Assembly: GCF_900129585.1 (NCBI RefSeq)
Contig: NZ_FQWF01000002.1
Span: forward strand, 62,001-126,000
Direction: 5' to 3'
From: Flavobacterium micromati
GTDB taxonomy: Bacteria > Bacteroidota > Bacteroidia > Flavobacteriales > Flavobacteriaceae
Length of the DNA stretch: 64,000 bases
Made by a program: the position numbers and the translations under genes. Shown here one piece after another: positions 8,143 to 18,100 of the stretch (its first letter is position 1; each line of letters opens with the position of its first letter). The notes beneath the pieces are model-generated. The model worked only from the letters and a program-made list of their open reading frames with translations. It was not told where the DNA came from and ran no database searches.

Positions 8143-11100
8143 ATGAAACGAATATTAGGATTAGATTTGGGGACAAATAGTATTGGATGGGCATTAACAA
8201 ATAATGACTTTGACAATAAATTTGGAAATATTGAAGGTATTGGAAGTCGAATAATTCCTATGAGTCAAGACGTTCTTGGTAAATTTGATAGTGGAGTTTC
8301 CATCTCTCAAACTGCTGAAAGAACAAAATATCGAGGCACAAGGAGATTAGTACAGCGTTTTTTATTAAGAAGAGAACGTCTCCACAGAGTTTTAAATATT
8401 CTTGATTTTCTACCTAAACATTATGCAAGCGCCGTTGATTTTGATAAAAAGTTTGGACAATTTAAACCAGAGAAAGAAGAGAAATTTTCTTTTTTTAAAG
8501 ATGAAAGTGGTAAAAACCAATTTTTATTTTTGGAAAGCCATCAAGAAATGCTTGCTGAATTTAAATTAACAAATCCTGATTTAAAACAAGTTCCTTATGA
8601 CTGGACTATTTATTATTTGAGAAAAAAAGCATTAACTCAAAAAATATCAAGAGAAGAATTGGCTTGGATAATATTAAATTTTAATCAAAAAAGAGGTTAT
8701 TATCAATTGCGTGGAGAAGAAAAAGAAGAGAATAAAAACAAACTAGAGGAATTTCATACGCTTACAGTTGTTAATGTTATTGAAAGAGAAAAAGGAAAAT
8801 CAGGTATCTGGTATAATGTAATTCTTGAAAACGGTTGGGTTTATAAACGTGAAAGCAAAATAGGATTATTTGAATGGGTTGGTAAGCAAAAGAATTTTAT
8901 CGTAACTACCGAATTAAATGATGATGGTACAGTAAAATTAAACAAGGACAACGAAGAAAAAAGAAGTTTTAGAGCTCCAAAAGAAGACGATTGGGGATTG
9001 GTAAAAATAAGAAGTGAACAAACTATTAATCAAAGCGGAAAATCAGTTGGTTCTTATATCTATGATAATTTACTTAAAAACCCGAATCAAAAAATAAAAG
9101 GTGAACTAGTACGAACTATTGAGAGACATTATTATAAAAGCGAATTAAAACAGATACTTGAAACTCAAATTGAATTTCATTCAGCTACGTTAAAAGACAG
9201 AAATCTTTATAAAAAATGTATTGATGAATTGTACAAACACAATGATTCTCATAAAAACAGCATAAAAGAAAGAGGTTTTGACTATATATTTTTAGATGAT
9301 ATCATCTTTTATCAGCGTCCACTCAAAAGTAAAACTTCGTTGATTAATGATTGTAGTCTGGAATTTAGACCTATTAAAGATAAAAGAGGTAATTTAGTTA
9401 AAGATGTTAATGGATATCAAATTCTAAAACCTTTAAAATGTATTGCTAAATCAAATCCTATTTTTCAAGAATTTAGACTGTTGCAATTTGTAAAGAATCT
9501 AAAAATATATAAAAAAGATATTGCAAATGATGTTGATGTAACTAATGATTATTTAAAAACAGAAGAAGATGTAGTCGAATTATATAATTGGCTAAATGAT
9601 AAAGCTGAAATAAGTCAAAAACAATTTTTAGCGTACCAAAAATTTAAATTAAAAGAAGATAAATTCAGGTGGAATTTTGTAGAGGATAAGATATATCCTT
9701 GTAATGAAACCAGAAATCAATTTTTAAATGCAATTGCAAAAATCGATATGGACAAATCATTTTTTGATGCAAAAAACACTCAGGATTTGTGGCATATCCT
9801 ATATTCTGTAACTGATAAAATTGAAATTTCTAAAGCAATTACAACTTTTGCCAAACGATATAGTTTACCCGATGGATTCATAATAAATTTTTCAAAATTA
9901 AAGCCATACAAAAAAGATTATGGCGCTAATTCTGAAAAAGCAATAAAAAAATTACTGCCGTTAATGCGTTTCGGAAATCATTGGAATGAAAAAAATATCG
10001 ACACCAAAACATTGGCAAGAATTGACAAAATAGAAACAGGAGAATTTGACGAAAATATTAAAACTCGAGTTCGAGAAAAAGCATTGCATTTAAATGTCCT
10101 TTCAGATTTTAAAGGACTGCCTTTGTGGCTGGCTTCCTATATCGTTTATGATAGACATAGCGAAACTAGTGATATTTCAAAATGGAAAACTCCCGCAGAT
10201 ATTGAACACTTTTTGAAACACGACTTCAAACAACATTCACTTCGCAACCCTATTGTAGAACAAGTTATTACAGAAACTTTACGAGTTGTAAAAGATATTT
10301 GGCAATATTATGGAGAGGGAAAAGAAAACTTCTTTAATGAAATTCATATTGAATTGGGTCGTGAGATGAAAAACAATGCGGCCGATAGAAAAAAAATAAC
10401 TGACAATATTAGTCACAACGAAAACACAAACTTGCGAATTAAAGCCATTTTAACAGAATTGAAAAATGATGGCATTAGTGACATTCGTCCTTACTCACCG
10501 AGTCAACAAGAGATATTAAAAATTTATGAAGAAGGTATTTATAGCAGTGAAAACAGTAAAGAAAAAATAGAAGAAGTTGATAAAATCAGAAAAAATGCAA
10601 AGCCAACAACTTCTGAAATCATCAAATACAAACTTTGGCTGGAACAAGGATACATTTCTCCTTATACAGGAAAGCTGATACCATTAAGTGATCTTTTTAC
10701 AACAAAATATCAAATCGAACATATTATTCCGCAATCAAGATTATTTGATGATTCATTGTCAAACAAAGTCATTTGTGAATCTGAAGTGAATGATTTAAAA
10801 GGAAATAAGACTGCATTAGAATTCATTCTAAAAAATGAGGATAGAATTGTGACTTTAACTGGTGGAAAAACGGTTAAAATATTTACTAGACAAGCCTATA
10901 ATCAACATATAACTAGCTATTACAGTAAAAACAAAAGCAAGCAAAAAAGACTTTTAAGTGAAGATATTCCAGAAAAATTTATCGAAAGACAATTAAATGA
11001 TACTAAATACATCAGCAAAATTGTAAAAAATCTTTTGAGCAAAATAGTTCGAGAAGACGACGAACAAGAAGTAACATCAAAACATATCATTTCATTGAAT

Positions 11101-12768
11101 GGGTCAATAACTTCAAAAATGAAACAAGATTGGGGACTGAATGATGTTTGGAATAACATAGTTACCCCTCGCTTTAAACGATTAAATACCATTACAAATT
11201 CCAGTGACTTTGGAAAATTAGAATTCAAAAAGGATGAATTTGGAAACACAGGCAAGCAAGTATTTCAAACTACTGTTCCAGATGCTATAGCAAAAGGGTT
11301 TTCTAAAAAAAGAATTGATCATCGACATCATGCTCTTGATGCTTTGGTAATTGCGTGTGTAAGCAGAGCGCACATTAACTATTTAAATAATCTAAATGCA
11401 AGAGATGAAAATGACAAAACAATTAAACACGAATTAAGGAATAAACTTTGTTTAAAAACTAAACCCGATGCAAATGGAAATTACAACTGGGAATTTCACA
11501 AACCTTGGGAAAATTTCACCAAGCACACCGAAGACGAATTAAATCAAACCATCATTAGTTTCAAAAAAAATACTAGGGTTATCAATAAAACGGTAAACAA
11601 ATACGTGAGCTATAAAGATGAAAATGGAAATTTAAATTTAAATTTAGGTAAGAATGGATTGGTAGAAAAGAAGATTATACCACAAAAAAAAGGTGATAAC
11701 TGGGCGATTAGAAAACCAATGCACGCTGAAACTGTAAGTGGAAAAGTGTTTTTAAAGCGAATTAAACAAAGTCATATTACCATTGCAAATGCAATCGAGC
11801 AAATTGAATTGATTGTTGATAAAGAAGCTAAAAAACAACTGGCGGTAAGAATAAAGCAATATCCAAACAATGCTGAAGGTTTAAAAAAACACCTAAAAGC
11901 TTTTCCTGTAATGATTGATGGAAAAGCTATTGATAAAGTTCAGATTTATGAAAATTTAGAGGCAACTGCAACAAGAAAAACGCTAGATATTACTTTTGAT
12001 GAAAAAAGAATTGAAAAAATAACCGATACTGGAATTCAAAAAATTCTATTGAATCATCTTAAACAAGAAATCTACCAAAATACTATTGATGAAAATGGCA
12101 AAAAAATTCCAGCTCACGAAGTTGCTTTTTCTGAAAATGGTTTAGATGACTTAAATAAAAACATCACTGCATTAAATGACGGCAAAAAACATCAGCCTAT
12201 TATAAAGGTTCGCGTTTTTGAGGAAGGTGGCAAATTTAGCTTAGGACAAACTGGAAACAAAGCTGATAAATATGTAGAAGCTGCAAAAGGAACAAACTTG
12301 TTTTTTGCAATTTATCAAGATGAGAAAGGGAAACGAAACTATAAAACAATCCCTTTCAATGAAGTTATTGAAAGACAAAAACAAGGATTAAGTTCAGCTC
12401 TAGAAAAACACGAAAACGGAAATCGTCTTTTATTTACGTTGTCTCCAAATGATTTAGTTTATGTTCCAACTGAAGATGAAAAGGAAAATTTGACTCTCTT
12501 AGATTTCAATAAATTATCTAAAGAACAAGCAGAACGCATTTATAAATTTGTAAGTTGTACTAGTGGTGAAGGACATTTTGTTTCCCATAATTACTCAAAA
12601 GAGATAATTTCTAATGAAAATGGCTCCAATAATAAAAATGAACGAATGTTAGAATTTAACCCCTCAAATACTATTTATGATGAAAAGGAAAAACCTGTGA
12701 TGATCAAATCTGTTTGTTGGAAATTAGAAATCGACAGACTTGGAAAAATTAAAAAAATTATCAGATGA
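8143..12768 (+). CDS. cas9: CRISPR-associated endonuclease Cas9, type II-C
   Basis: Cas9 is the RNA-guided DNA endonuclease that uses crRNA:tracrRNA to cut both strands of target DNA. RuvC-I is LGLDLGTNSIGW with Asp8. An Arg-rich bridge helix, TRRLVQRFLLRRERLHR, spans roughly residues 66-82. RuvC-II is HIELGRE with Glu737, the HNH motif is QIEHIIPQS with His860, and RuvC-III is HHALDA with His1063 and Asp1066. All catalytic residues are present. At 1541 residues it is at the long end for Cas9; about 470 residues follow RuvC-III and must hold the wedge and PAM-interacting parts. Only cas1 and cas2 accompany it (no csn2 or cas4), hence subtype II-C. Confidence 0.97.
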   Translation: MKRILGLDLGTNSIGWALTNNDFDNKFGNIEGIGSRIIPMSQDVLGKFDSGVSISQTAERTKYRGTRRLVQRFLLRRERLHRVLNILDFLPKHYASAVDFDKKFGQFKPEKEEKFSFFKDESGKNQFLFLESHQEMLAEFKLTNPDLKQVPYDWTIYYLRKKALTQKISREELAWIILNFNQKRGYYQLRGEEKEENKNKLEEFHTLTVVNVIEREKGKSGIWYNVILENGWVYKRESKIGLFEWVGKQKNFIVTTELNDDGTVKLNKDNEEKRSFRAPKEDDWGLVKIRSEQTINQSGKSVGSYIYDNLLKNPNQKIKGELVRTIERHYYKSELKQILETQIEFHSATLKDRNLYKKCIDELYKHNDSHKNSIKERGFDYIFLDDIIFYQRPLKSKTSLINDCSLEFRPIKDKRGNLVKDVNGYQILKPLKCIAKSNPIFQEFRLLQFVKNLKIYKKDIANDVDVTNDYLKTEEDVVELYNWLNDKAEISQKQFLAYQKFKLKEDKFRWNFVEDKIYPCNETRNQFLNAIAKIDMDKSFFDAKNTQDLWHILYSVTDKIEISKAITTFAKRYSLPDGFIINFSKLKPYKKDYGANSEKAIKKLLPLMRFGNHWNEKNIDTKTLARIDKIETGEFDENIKTRVREKALHLNVLSDFKGLPLWLASYIVYDRHSETSDISKWKTPADIEHFLKHDFKQHSLRNPIVEQVITETLRVVKDIWQYYGEGKENFFNEIHIELGREMKNNAADRKKITDNISHNENTNLRIKAILTELKNDGISDIRPYSPSQQEILKIYEEGIYSSENSKEKIEEVDKIRKNAKPTTSEIIKYKLWLEQGYISPYTGKLIPLSDLFTTKYQIEHIIPQSRLFDDSLSNKVICESEVNDLKGNKTALEFILKNEDRIVTLTGGKTVKIFTRQAYNQHITSYYSKNKSKQKRLLSEDIPEKFIERQLNDTKYISKIVKNLLSKIVREDDEQEVTSKHIISLNGSITSKMKQDWGLNDVWNNIVTPRFKRLNTITNSSDFGKLEFKKDEFGNTGKQVFQTTVPDAIAKGFSKKRIDHRHHALDALVIACVSRAHINYLNNLNARDENDKTIKHELRNKLCLKTKPDANGNYNWEFHKPWENFTKHTEDELNQTIISFKKNTRVINKTVNKYVSYKDENGNLNLNLGKNGLVEKKIIPQKKGDNWAIRKPMHAETVSGKVFLKRIKQSHITIANAIEQIELIVDKEAKKQLAVRIKQYPNNAEGLKKHLKAFPVMIDGKAIDKVQIYENLEATATRKTLDITFDEKRIEKITDTGIQKILLNHLKQEIYQNTIDENGKKIPAHEVAFSENGLDDLNKNITALNDGKKHQPIIKVRVFEEGGKFSLGQTGNKADKYVEAAKGTNLFFAIYQDEKGKRNYKTIPFNEVIERQKQGLSSALEKHENGNRLLFTLSPNDLVYVPTEDEKENLTLLDFNKLSKEQAERIYKFVSCTSGEGHFVSHNYSKEIISNENGSNNKNERMLEFNPSNTIYDEKEKPVMIKSVCWKLEIDRLGKIKKIIR

Positions 12769-12770
12769 TA

Positions 12771-13227
12771 AATAATGATTTCAAAAATCAATAAAATTGG
12801 GTTTTAACCCAATCAATAAAAATAAATTAAAATAGGCTTCAGCCAAAATAATTCGGCTAAAGCCTAATTTTTATAATATCAAATATCCCTCCAGCTAAAG
12901 CTGGAGGCAATTCAAAAGCTGATGGCAATTCAAAACATGAAATTAAATCAAAATTCTAAATTTAATATATTCCAAAATCAATACAATTAAGCTAAAGCAA
13001 ATAACATAATAATCAAAACCTCATCCCTCTAAAGCTGGAGGCAATTCAAAATCAGGAGGCAATAGAAAACCTAAAGATATTTTTAAAAAAGACAGCATTA
13101 GATTTTTGCACATTAAAATAACAATAAACATTCCAAAATCAATAGGTTTGGGCTTTAGCCCATTCAATGAAATTTAAAGTTAACACAAATGGCTTTAGCC
13201 AAAACATTTTATTTAAAATTAAAATCT
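12771..13227. repeat. Cluster of REP-like palindromes between cas9 and the transposase
   Basis: The stretch is packed with imperfect palindromes. TTGGGTT..AACCCAA lies near 12798, TAGGCTT..AAGCCTA near 12832, CCTCCAGCT..AGCTGGAGG near 12892 with a partial copy near 13024, GGGCT..AGCCC near 13150, and TGGCT..AGCCA at 13188. The core GGCTTTAGCC recurs on the far side of the transposase gene. This pattern fits REP/BIME-like elements mobilised by an IS200-like/RAYT transposase. No other gene is visible here. Confidence 0.75.
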
Positions 13228-13659
13228 ATGCCATATATCAGCACCTATATCCATTTTGTTTGGAGCACAAAAAACAGAATTCCTTTTTTGGACAACAAAG
13301 AATTAAGACAAAAAGTGTGGTATCATATCAAGGAAAATGGCAAAGAGAAAGGAATCTTTGTTGATTTTGTTAATGGATATACTGACCATTGTCATTGTTT
13401 AGTTTCCTTAGGAGCCAATCAGACCATACAAAAAGTGATGCAACTCATCAAAGGAGAATCTTCGTTTTGGATTAATCAAAATAAATTGTGTCTAAATAAA
13501 TTTGAATGGCAAGATGAATATTTTGCAGTTTCAGTTTCAGAATCGATGCTGGATAAAGTGAGAAATTATATTAAAAATCAAGAAGAACATCATAGCAAAC
13601 AATCTTTTCAAGAAGAATATAATGAATTTATCGCTAAATATAAATTCAATAAGGAATAG
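13228..13659 (+). CDS. IS200/IS605-family (RAYT-like) Y1 HUH transposase
   Basis: This single-strand transposase nicks and joins hairpin-bounded DNA through a tyrosine. The 143-residue product shows the HUH pair H54-C-H56 in GYTDHCHCLVSL and a nucleophile candidate Tyr114 in VRNYIKNQEEHH. The start MPYISTYIHFVWSTKNR is typical. ATG 13228 is chosen; the earlier ATG at 13189 lies inside a GGCTTTAGCC palindrome. No tnpB is present. The gene and its palindromes separate cas9 from cas1 by about 1.06 kb, so it is an insertion in the cas operon. It appears intact. Confidence 0.88.
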   Translation: MPYISTYIHFVWSTKNRIPFLDNKELRQKVWYHIKENGKEKGIFVDFVNGYTDHCHCLVSLGANQTIQKVMQLIKGESSFWINQNKLCLNKFEWQDEYFAVSVSESMLDKVRNYIKNQEEHHSKQSFQEEYNEFIAKYKFNKE

Positions 13660-13831
13660 TTTTTTGGCTAAAGCCAATTTCATTATTAACATTTTTATCC
13701 CTCCAGCAATCCCAATAATTATCAGAAGTTCCAACATCAATAGGAATGGGCTTTAGCCCATTCAAAACTATAAAATAATTCAAATTGGCTTTAGCCAAAA
13801 TATTATATAAAACATTTTTAAAATTTATAAA
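13660..13831. repeat. REP-like palindromes downstream of the transposase
   Basis: Three palindromes share the core of the left cluster: TTGGCT..AGCCAA near 13666, AATGGGCT..AGCCCATT near 13745, and TTGGCT..AGCCAA near 13783. Together with the left cluster they bracket the transposase gene. The cas1 promoter must lie in or just after this stretch. Confidence 0.7.
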
Positions 13832-14728
13832 ATGATAAAACGAACCCTTTTCTTTGGCAACCCCGCTTATTTGAGTACCAAAAATGAGCAGATCGTCATT
13901 TCTTACCCAGACAAGGAACAAGAAACCAAAACCGTGGCCATTGAAGATATTGGGGTTATAGTTTTAGAAAATCAGCAAATCACAATTACCAATGGTTTGC
14001 TGGAAAAACTAATCAACAATAATGTTGCCTTAATCAATTGTGACCAATACCATTTACCTATTGGTTTGTTGATGCCTTTGAGCGGCCATACAGAACAGTC
14101 GGAACGATTTAAATATCAAATCAATGCTTCTGTTCCGCTGAAAAAGAATTTGTGGCAGCAAACCATTAGTGCCAAAATTATGAACCAAGCCGGATTGCTC
14201 AAAGAAAAAGGAATTGCGTGCCGTAAAATGGAACTTTGGGCAAAAGAAGTTACCTCAGGTGACGCGCTCAACCACGAATCGAGAGCAGCAGTTTTTTACT
14301 GGCAAAACCTCATCCCGCTAGAAAATTTTACACGAGGGCAAAAAGGAATGCCGCCGAATAATTTATTGAATTATGGTTATGCCATCCTCCGAGCGATTAC
14401 AGCAAGAGCGATTGTTAGTTCTGGAATGTTGCCCACTTTAGGCATTTTTCATCGGAATAAATACAATGCCTATTGTTTGGCTGATGATATTATGGAGCCG
14501 TATCGCCCTTATGTGGACTTAATTGTTTGTCATATTATGGAAACCGAGGATTCTTATGATGAATTGACTATTGAAATTAAAAAACAATTGTTAGGTATTG
14601 CAACAATCGATGTGTTCATAGATGGAAAAAACAGTCCATTGATGGTAGCGATGAGTAGAACTACACATTCCTTACACGAATGTTTTGAAGGAACCGCAAG
14701 GAAAATTTTATACCCTATTTATGTATGA
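13832..14728 (+). CDS. cas1: CRISPR adaptation integrase Cas1
   Basis: Cas1, with Cas2, integrates new spacers into the array. The 298-residue protein has normal type II length. The metal-binding residues are visible: Glu149 in NHESRAAVFYW, His207 in GIFHRNKYN, and Glu222 in DDIMEPYRP. The gene overlaps cas2 by 8 bp. It is cut off from cas9 by the transposase insertion, so it may rely on its own promoter. Confidence 0.95.
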   Translation: MIKRTLFFGNPAYLSTKNEQIVISYPDKEQETKTVAIEDIGVIVLENQQITITNGLLEKLINNNVALINCDQYHLPIGLLMPLSGHTEQSERFKYQINASVPLKKNLWQQTISAKIMNQAGLLKEKGIACRKMELWAKEVTSGDALNHESRAAVFYWQNLIPLENFTRGQKGMPPNNLLNYGYAILRAITARAIVSSGMLPTLGIFHRNKYNAYCLADDIMEPYRPYVDLIVCHIMETEDSYDELTIEIKKQLLGIATIDVFIDGKNSPLMVAMSRTTHSLHECFEGTARKILYPIYV

Positions 14729-15068
14729 CGAACATTACACCCGTTTAAATCAATATAGAAGTTTGTGGATATTAGTATTTTTTGATTTACCAACTGAAAC
14801 ACGCAAAGAGCGTAAAATTGCTAGTTCATTTCGCAAGAAATTATTAGACGATGGCTTCTCTATGTTTCAATTTTCAATCTATATGCGTTTTTGTGCCAGT
14901 AGAGAAAATGCTGAAGTCCATACCAAAAGAATAAAAAAGAATCTCCCCGAACACGGAAAAATTGGTATCATGCAAATAACTGATAAACAATTTGGGATGA
15001 TGGAACTTTTTTATGGTAAAAAACAAGTCGAAACTGACAAACCATCCCAACAATTAGAGTTGTTTTAA
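14721..15068 (+). CDS. cas2: CRISPR adaptation protein Cas2
   Basis: Cas2 is the structural partner of Cas1 in spacer integration. From ATG 14721 it is 115 residues. It has the ferredoxin-like start SLWILVFFDLPTETRKER with the conserved Asp22, then FSMFQFSIYMR. The start overlaps the cas1 end by 8 bp, so translation is likely coupled; an upstream in-frame start at 14685 would overlap cas1 by 44 bp and is less likely. It is the last cas gene before the array. Confidence 0.93.
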   Translation: MYDEHYTRLNQYRSLWILVFFDLPTETRKERKIASSFRKKLLDDGFSMFQFSIYMRFCASRENAEVHTKRIKKNLPEHGKIGIMQITDKQFGMMELFYGKKQVETDKPSQQLELF

Positions 15069-15185
15069 AGCATCAGGATTAGAAAAATGACTAACTCCCT
15101 GTACTGCAAGAAAGAAGCAGCACTCCTTTTCGATTTCAAAATAAACTCATAACTCTCAACATATCAAACACTTGAATCGCGGTAT
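15069..15185. promoter_or_regulatory. cas2-proximal leader-like region
   Basis: These 117 bp lie between the cas2 stop and the first repeat. They encode nothing evident. The flanking repeat is perfect, whereas the far end of the array carries a mutated repeat, so this side is the probable site of spacer integration. Confidence 0.55.
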
Positions 15186-18100
15186 GTTGGGAATTATAAG
15201 CTAAAATACAATTTTGAAAGCAATTCACAACTGTAAATCGCTACTTAAATTATTTGAAATTGTTGGGAATTATAAGCTAAAATACAATTTTGAAAGCAAT
15301 TCACAACAAGCGGGAAGCGTGAAAGACAATTTAGATCGTTGGGAATTATAAGCTAAAATACAATTTTGAAAGCAATTCACAACTGGATTTTGTTCGTTTT
15401 TGTTATAAAATCCGTTGGGAATTATAAGCTAAAATACAATTTTGAAAGCAATTCACAACCACCAAAAACCGTTACTATTTGACTCGCCCGTTGGGAATTA
15501 TAAGCTAAAATACAATTTTGAAAGCAATTCACAACTCAGTCGCATTTGTAAATTCTTCTTTGACGTTGGGAATTATAAGCTAAAATACAATTTTGAAAGC
15601 AATTCACAACTATGAGGAACCTAATGTAATTGTTGAGAAGTTGGGAATTATAAGCTAAAATACAATTTTGAAAGCAATTCACAACAAGATCAACTTCGTC
15701 CTGTTCCTTCTCTTGTTGGGAATTATAAGCTAAAATACAATTTTGAAAGCAATTCACAACAGCATCGACAAATATGGATCATTTTCTATTGTTGGGAATT
15801 ATAAGCTAAAATACAATTTTGAAAGCAATTCACAACATAGATCAGAAACTCGAATATTTAAAATCAGTTGGGAATTATAAGCTAAAATACAATTTTGAAA
15901 GCAATTCACAACCCAAGACTATTGGTGTTTGTTCTGCAGTTGTTGGGAATTATAAGCTAAAATACAATTTTGAAAGCAATTCACAACGCGAAACCACTAC
16001 CGTGACTAAGACCTTTGGTTGGGAATTATAAGCTAAAATACAATTTTGAAAGCAATTCACAACTTGCCCAAATAGGTGTTTCATTTTTAAATGTTGGGAA
16101 TTATAAGCTAAAATACAATTTTGAAAGCAATTCACAACTTGTCCTCGCCAATATATCAAGTGCTTGAAGTTGGGAATTATAAGCTAAAATACAATTTTGA
16201 AAGCAATTCACAACATGCTGTAACAGCTTCATCCGATCTACCTTGTTGGGAATTATAAGCTAAAATACAATTTTGAAAGCAATTCACAACTAGATCTAAA
16301 ACCAGCCATTTGTAAAGCCAGTTGGGAATTATAAGCTAAAATACAATTTTGAAAGCAATTCACAACACAGTATGGCATCCTCTTTTTTAGATTCAGTTGG
16401 GAATTATAAGCTAAAATACAATTTTGAAAGCAATTCACAACTAATTAAACTCCACACATCAAGTCCTGTGGGTTGGGAATTATAAGCTAAAATACAATTT
16501 TGAAAGCAATTCACAACTAAATATAATCACGCAAATCAGGCGATTGGTTGGGAATTATAAGCTAAAATACAATTTTGAAAGCAATTCACAACACAAGATT
16601 GGTAAATTAAATATATCCGATGGTTGGGAATTATAAGCTAAAATACAATTTTGAAAGCAATTCACAACTCAAGCTATCAATATCGCTAATACCTAAGTGT
16701 TGGGAATTATAAGCTAAAATACAATTTTGAAAGCAATTCACAACGAATTGATGTTGATTCGCAAAGAAAAAAAGTTGGGAATTATAAGCTAAAATACAAT
16801 TTTGAAAGCAATTCACAACTACTGAGGAACAATATCCTCAAACATTAGCGTTGGGAATTATAAGCTAAAATACAATTTTGAAAGCAATTCACAACAGCAA
16901 ATTAGCATCATGCAATACTAATTTAGTTGGGAATTATAAGCTAAAATACAATTTTGAAAGCAATTCACAACCTAGTTTCTCAACTTGAAAGTAGGGAAGG
17001 GGTTGGGAATTATAAGCTAAAATACAATTTTGAAAGCAATTCACAACTAAATGGAGAAACGAAAGTATAAAAGGCTAGTTGGGAATTATAAGCTAAAATA
17101 CAATTTTGAAAGCAATTCACAACGTGTTTGATGCATCGCCTCGTCAATATCGTGTTGGGAATTATAAGCTAAAATACAATTTTGAAAGCAATTCACAACC
17201 CATTGTCCATAATTGCGCAATATCCTCCGGTTGGGAATTATAAGCTAAAATACAATTTTGAAAGCAATTCACAACGCAAAGCTCATACATACGTTGGCTC
17301 CATTTGTTGGGAATTATAAGCTAAAATACAATTTTGAAAGCAATTCACAACTAAATCAACTCGTCGAAATTACACATCAATGTTGGGAATTATAAGCTAA
17401 AATACAATTTTGAAAGCAATTCACAACAGCCGCTATCGTTCCGTTCTCAATTTGTTTGTTGGGAATTATAAGCTAAAATACAATTTTGAAAGCAATTCAC
17501 AACTGGCTGTCTTACTACCCGCCAAATGGCTGGCGTTGGGAATTATAAGCTAAAATACAATTTTGAAAGCAATTCACAACACTACATAAAGATAGGTAAA
17601 ACTTATCATGTTGGGAATTATAAGCTAAAATACAATTTTGAAAGCAATTCACAACCTAGCTCCTCTTTACTTTTCATGTAATATGGTTGGGAATTATAAG
17701 CTAAAATACAATTTTGAAAGCAATTCACAACTAGCCAATACTGCTTGTAATTGTCTCCCATGTTGGGAATTATAAGCTAAAATACAATTTTGAAAGCAAT
17801 TCACAACAGTGTTCTGTTCGCTGAACTTGGTAAATCTGTTGGGAATTATAAGCTAAAATACAATTTTGAAAGCAATTCACAACAGCAGTTAGCAGATAAT
17901 TTAAAAATATCTAGTTGGGAATTATAAGCTAAAATACAATTTTGAAAGCAATTCACAACTTGTCGATGAACTTATTCTGATATTGGTAAGTTGGGAATTA
18001 TAAGCTAAAATACAATTTTGAAAGCAATTCACAACTAATATCTAACTGTTGCTTTTCTAATTCCAGTTGGGAATTATAAGCTAAAATACAATTTTGAAAG

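Noticed and set aside
13189..13227. Upstream ATG start for the transposase
   Set aside because: It lies inside a GGCTTTAGCC palindrome, and the typical family start MPYISTYIHFVW begins at 13228.
12771..13831. IscB/TnpB-like ancestral arrangement of cas9 with tnpA
   Set aside because: The transposase is a solo IS200-like enzyme with its own palindromes and no tnpB; insertion is the simpler account.
8143..15068. Type II-A or II-B classification
   Set aside because: No csn2 or cas4 is present; only cas9, cas1 and cas2.
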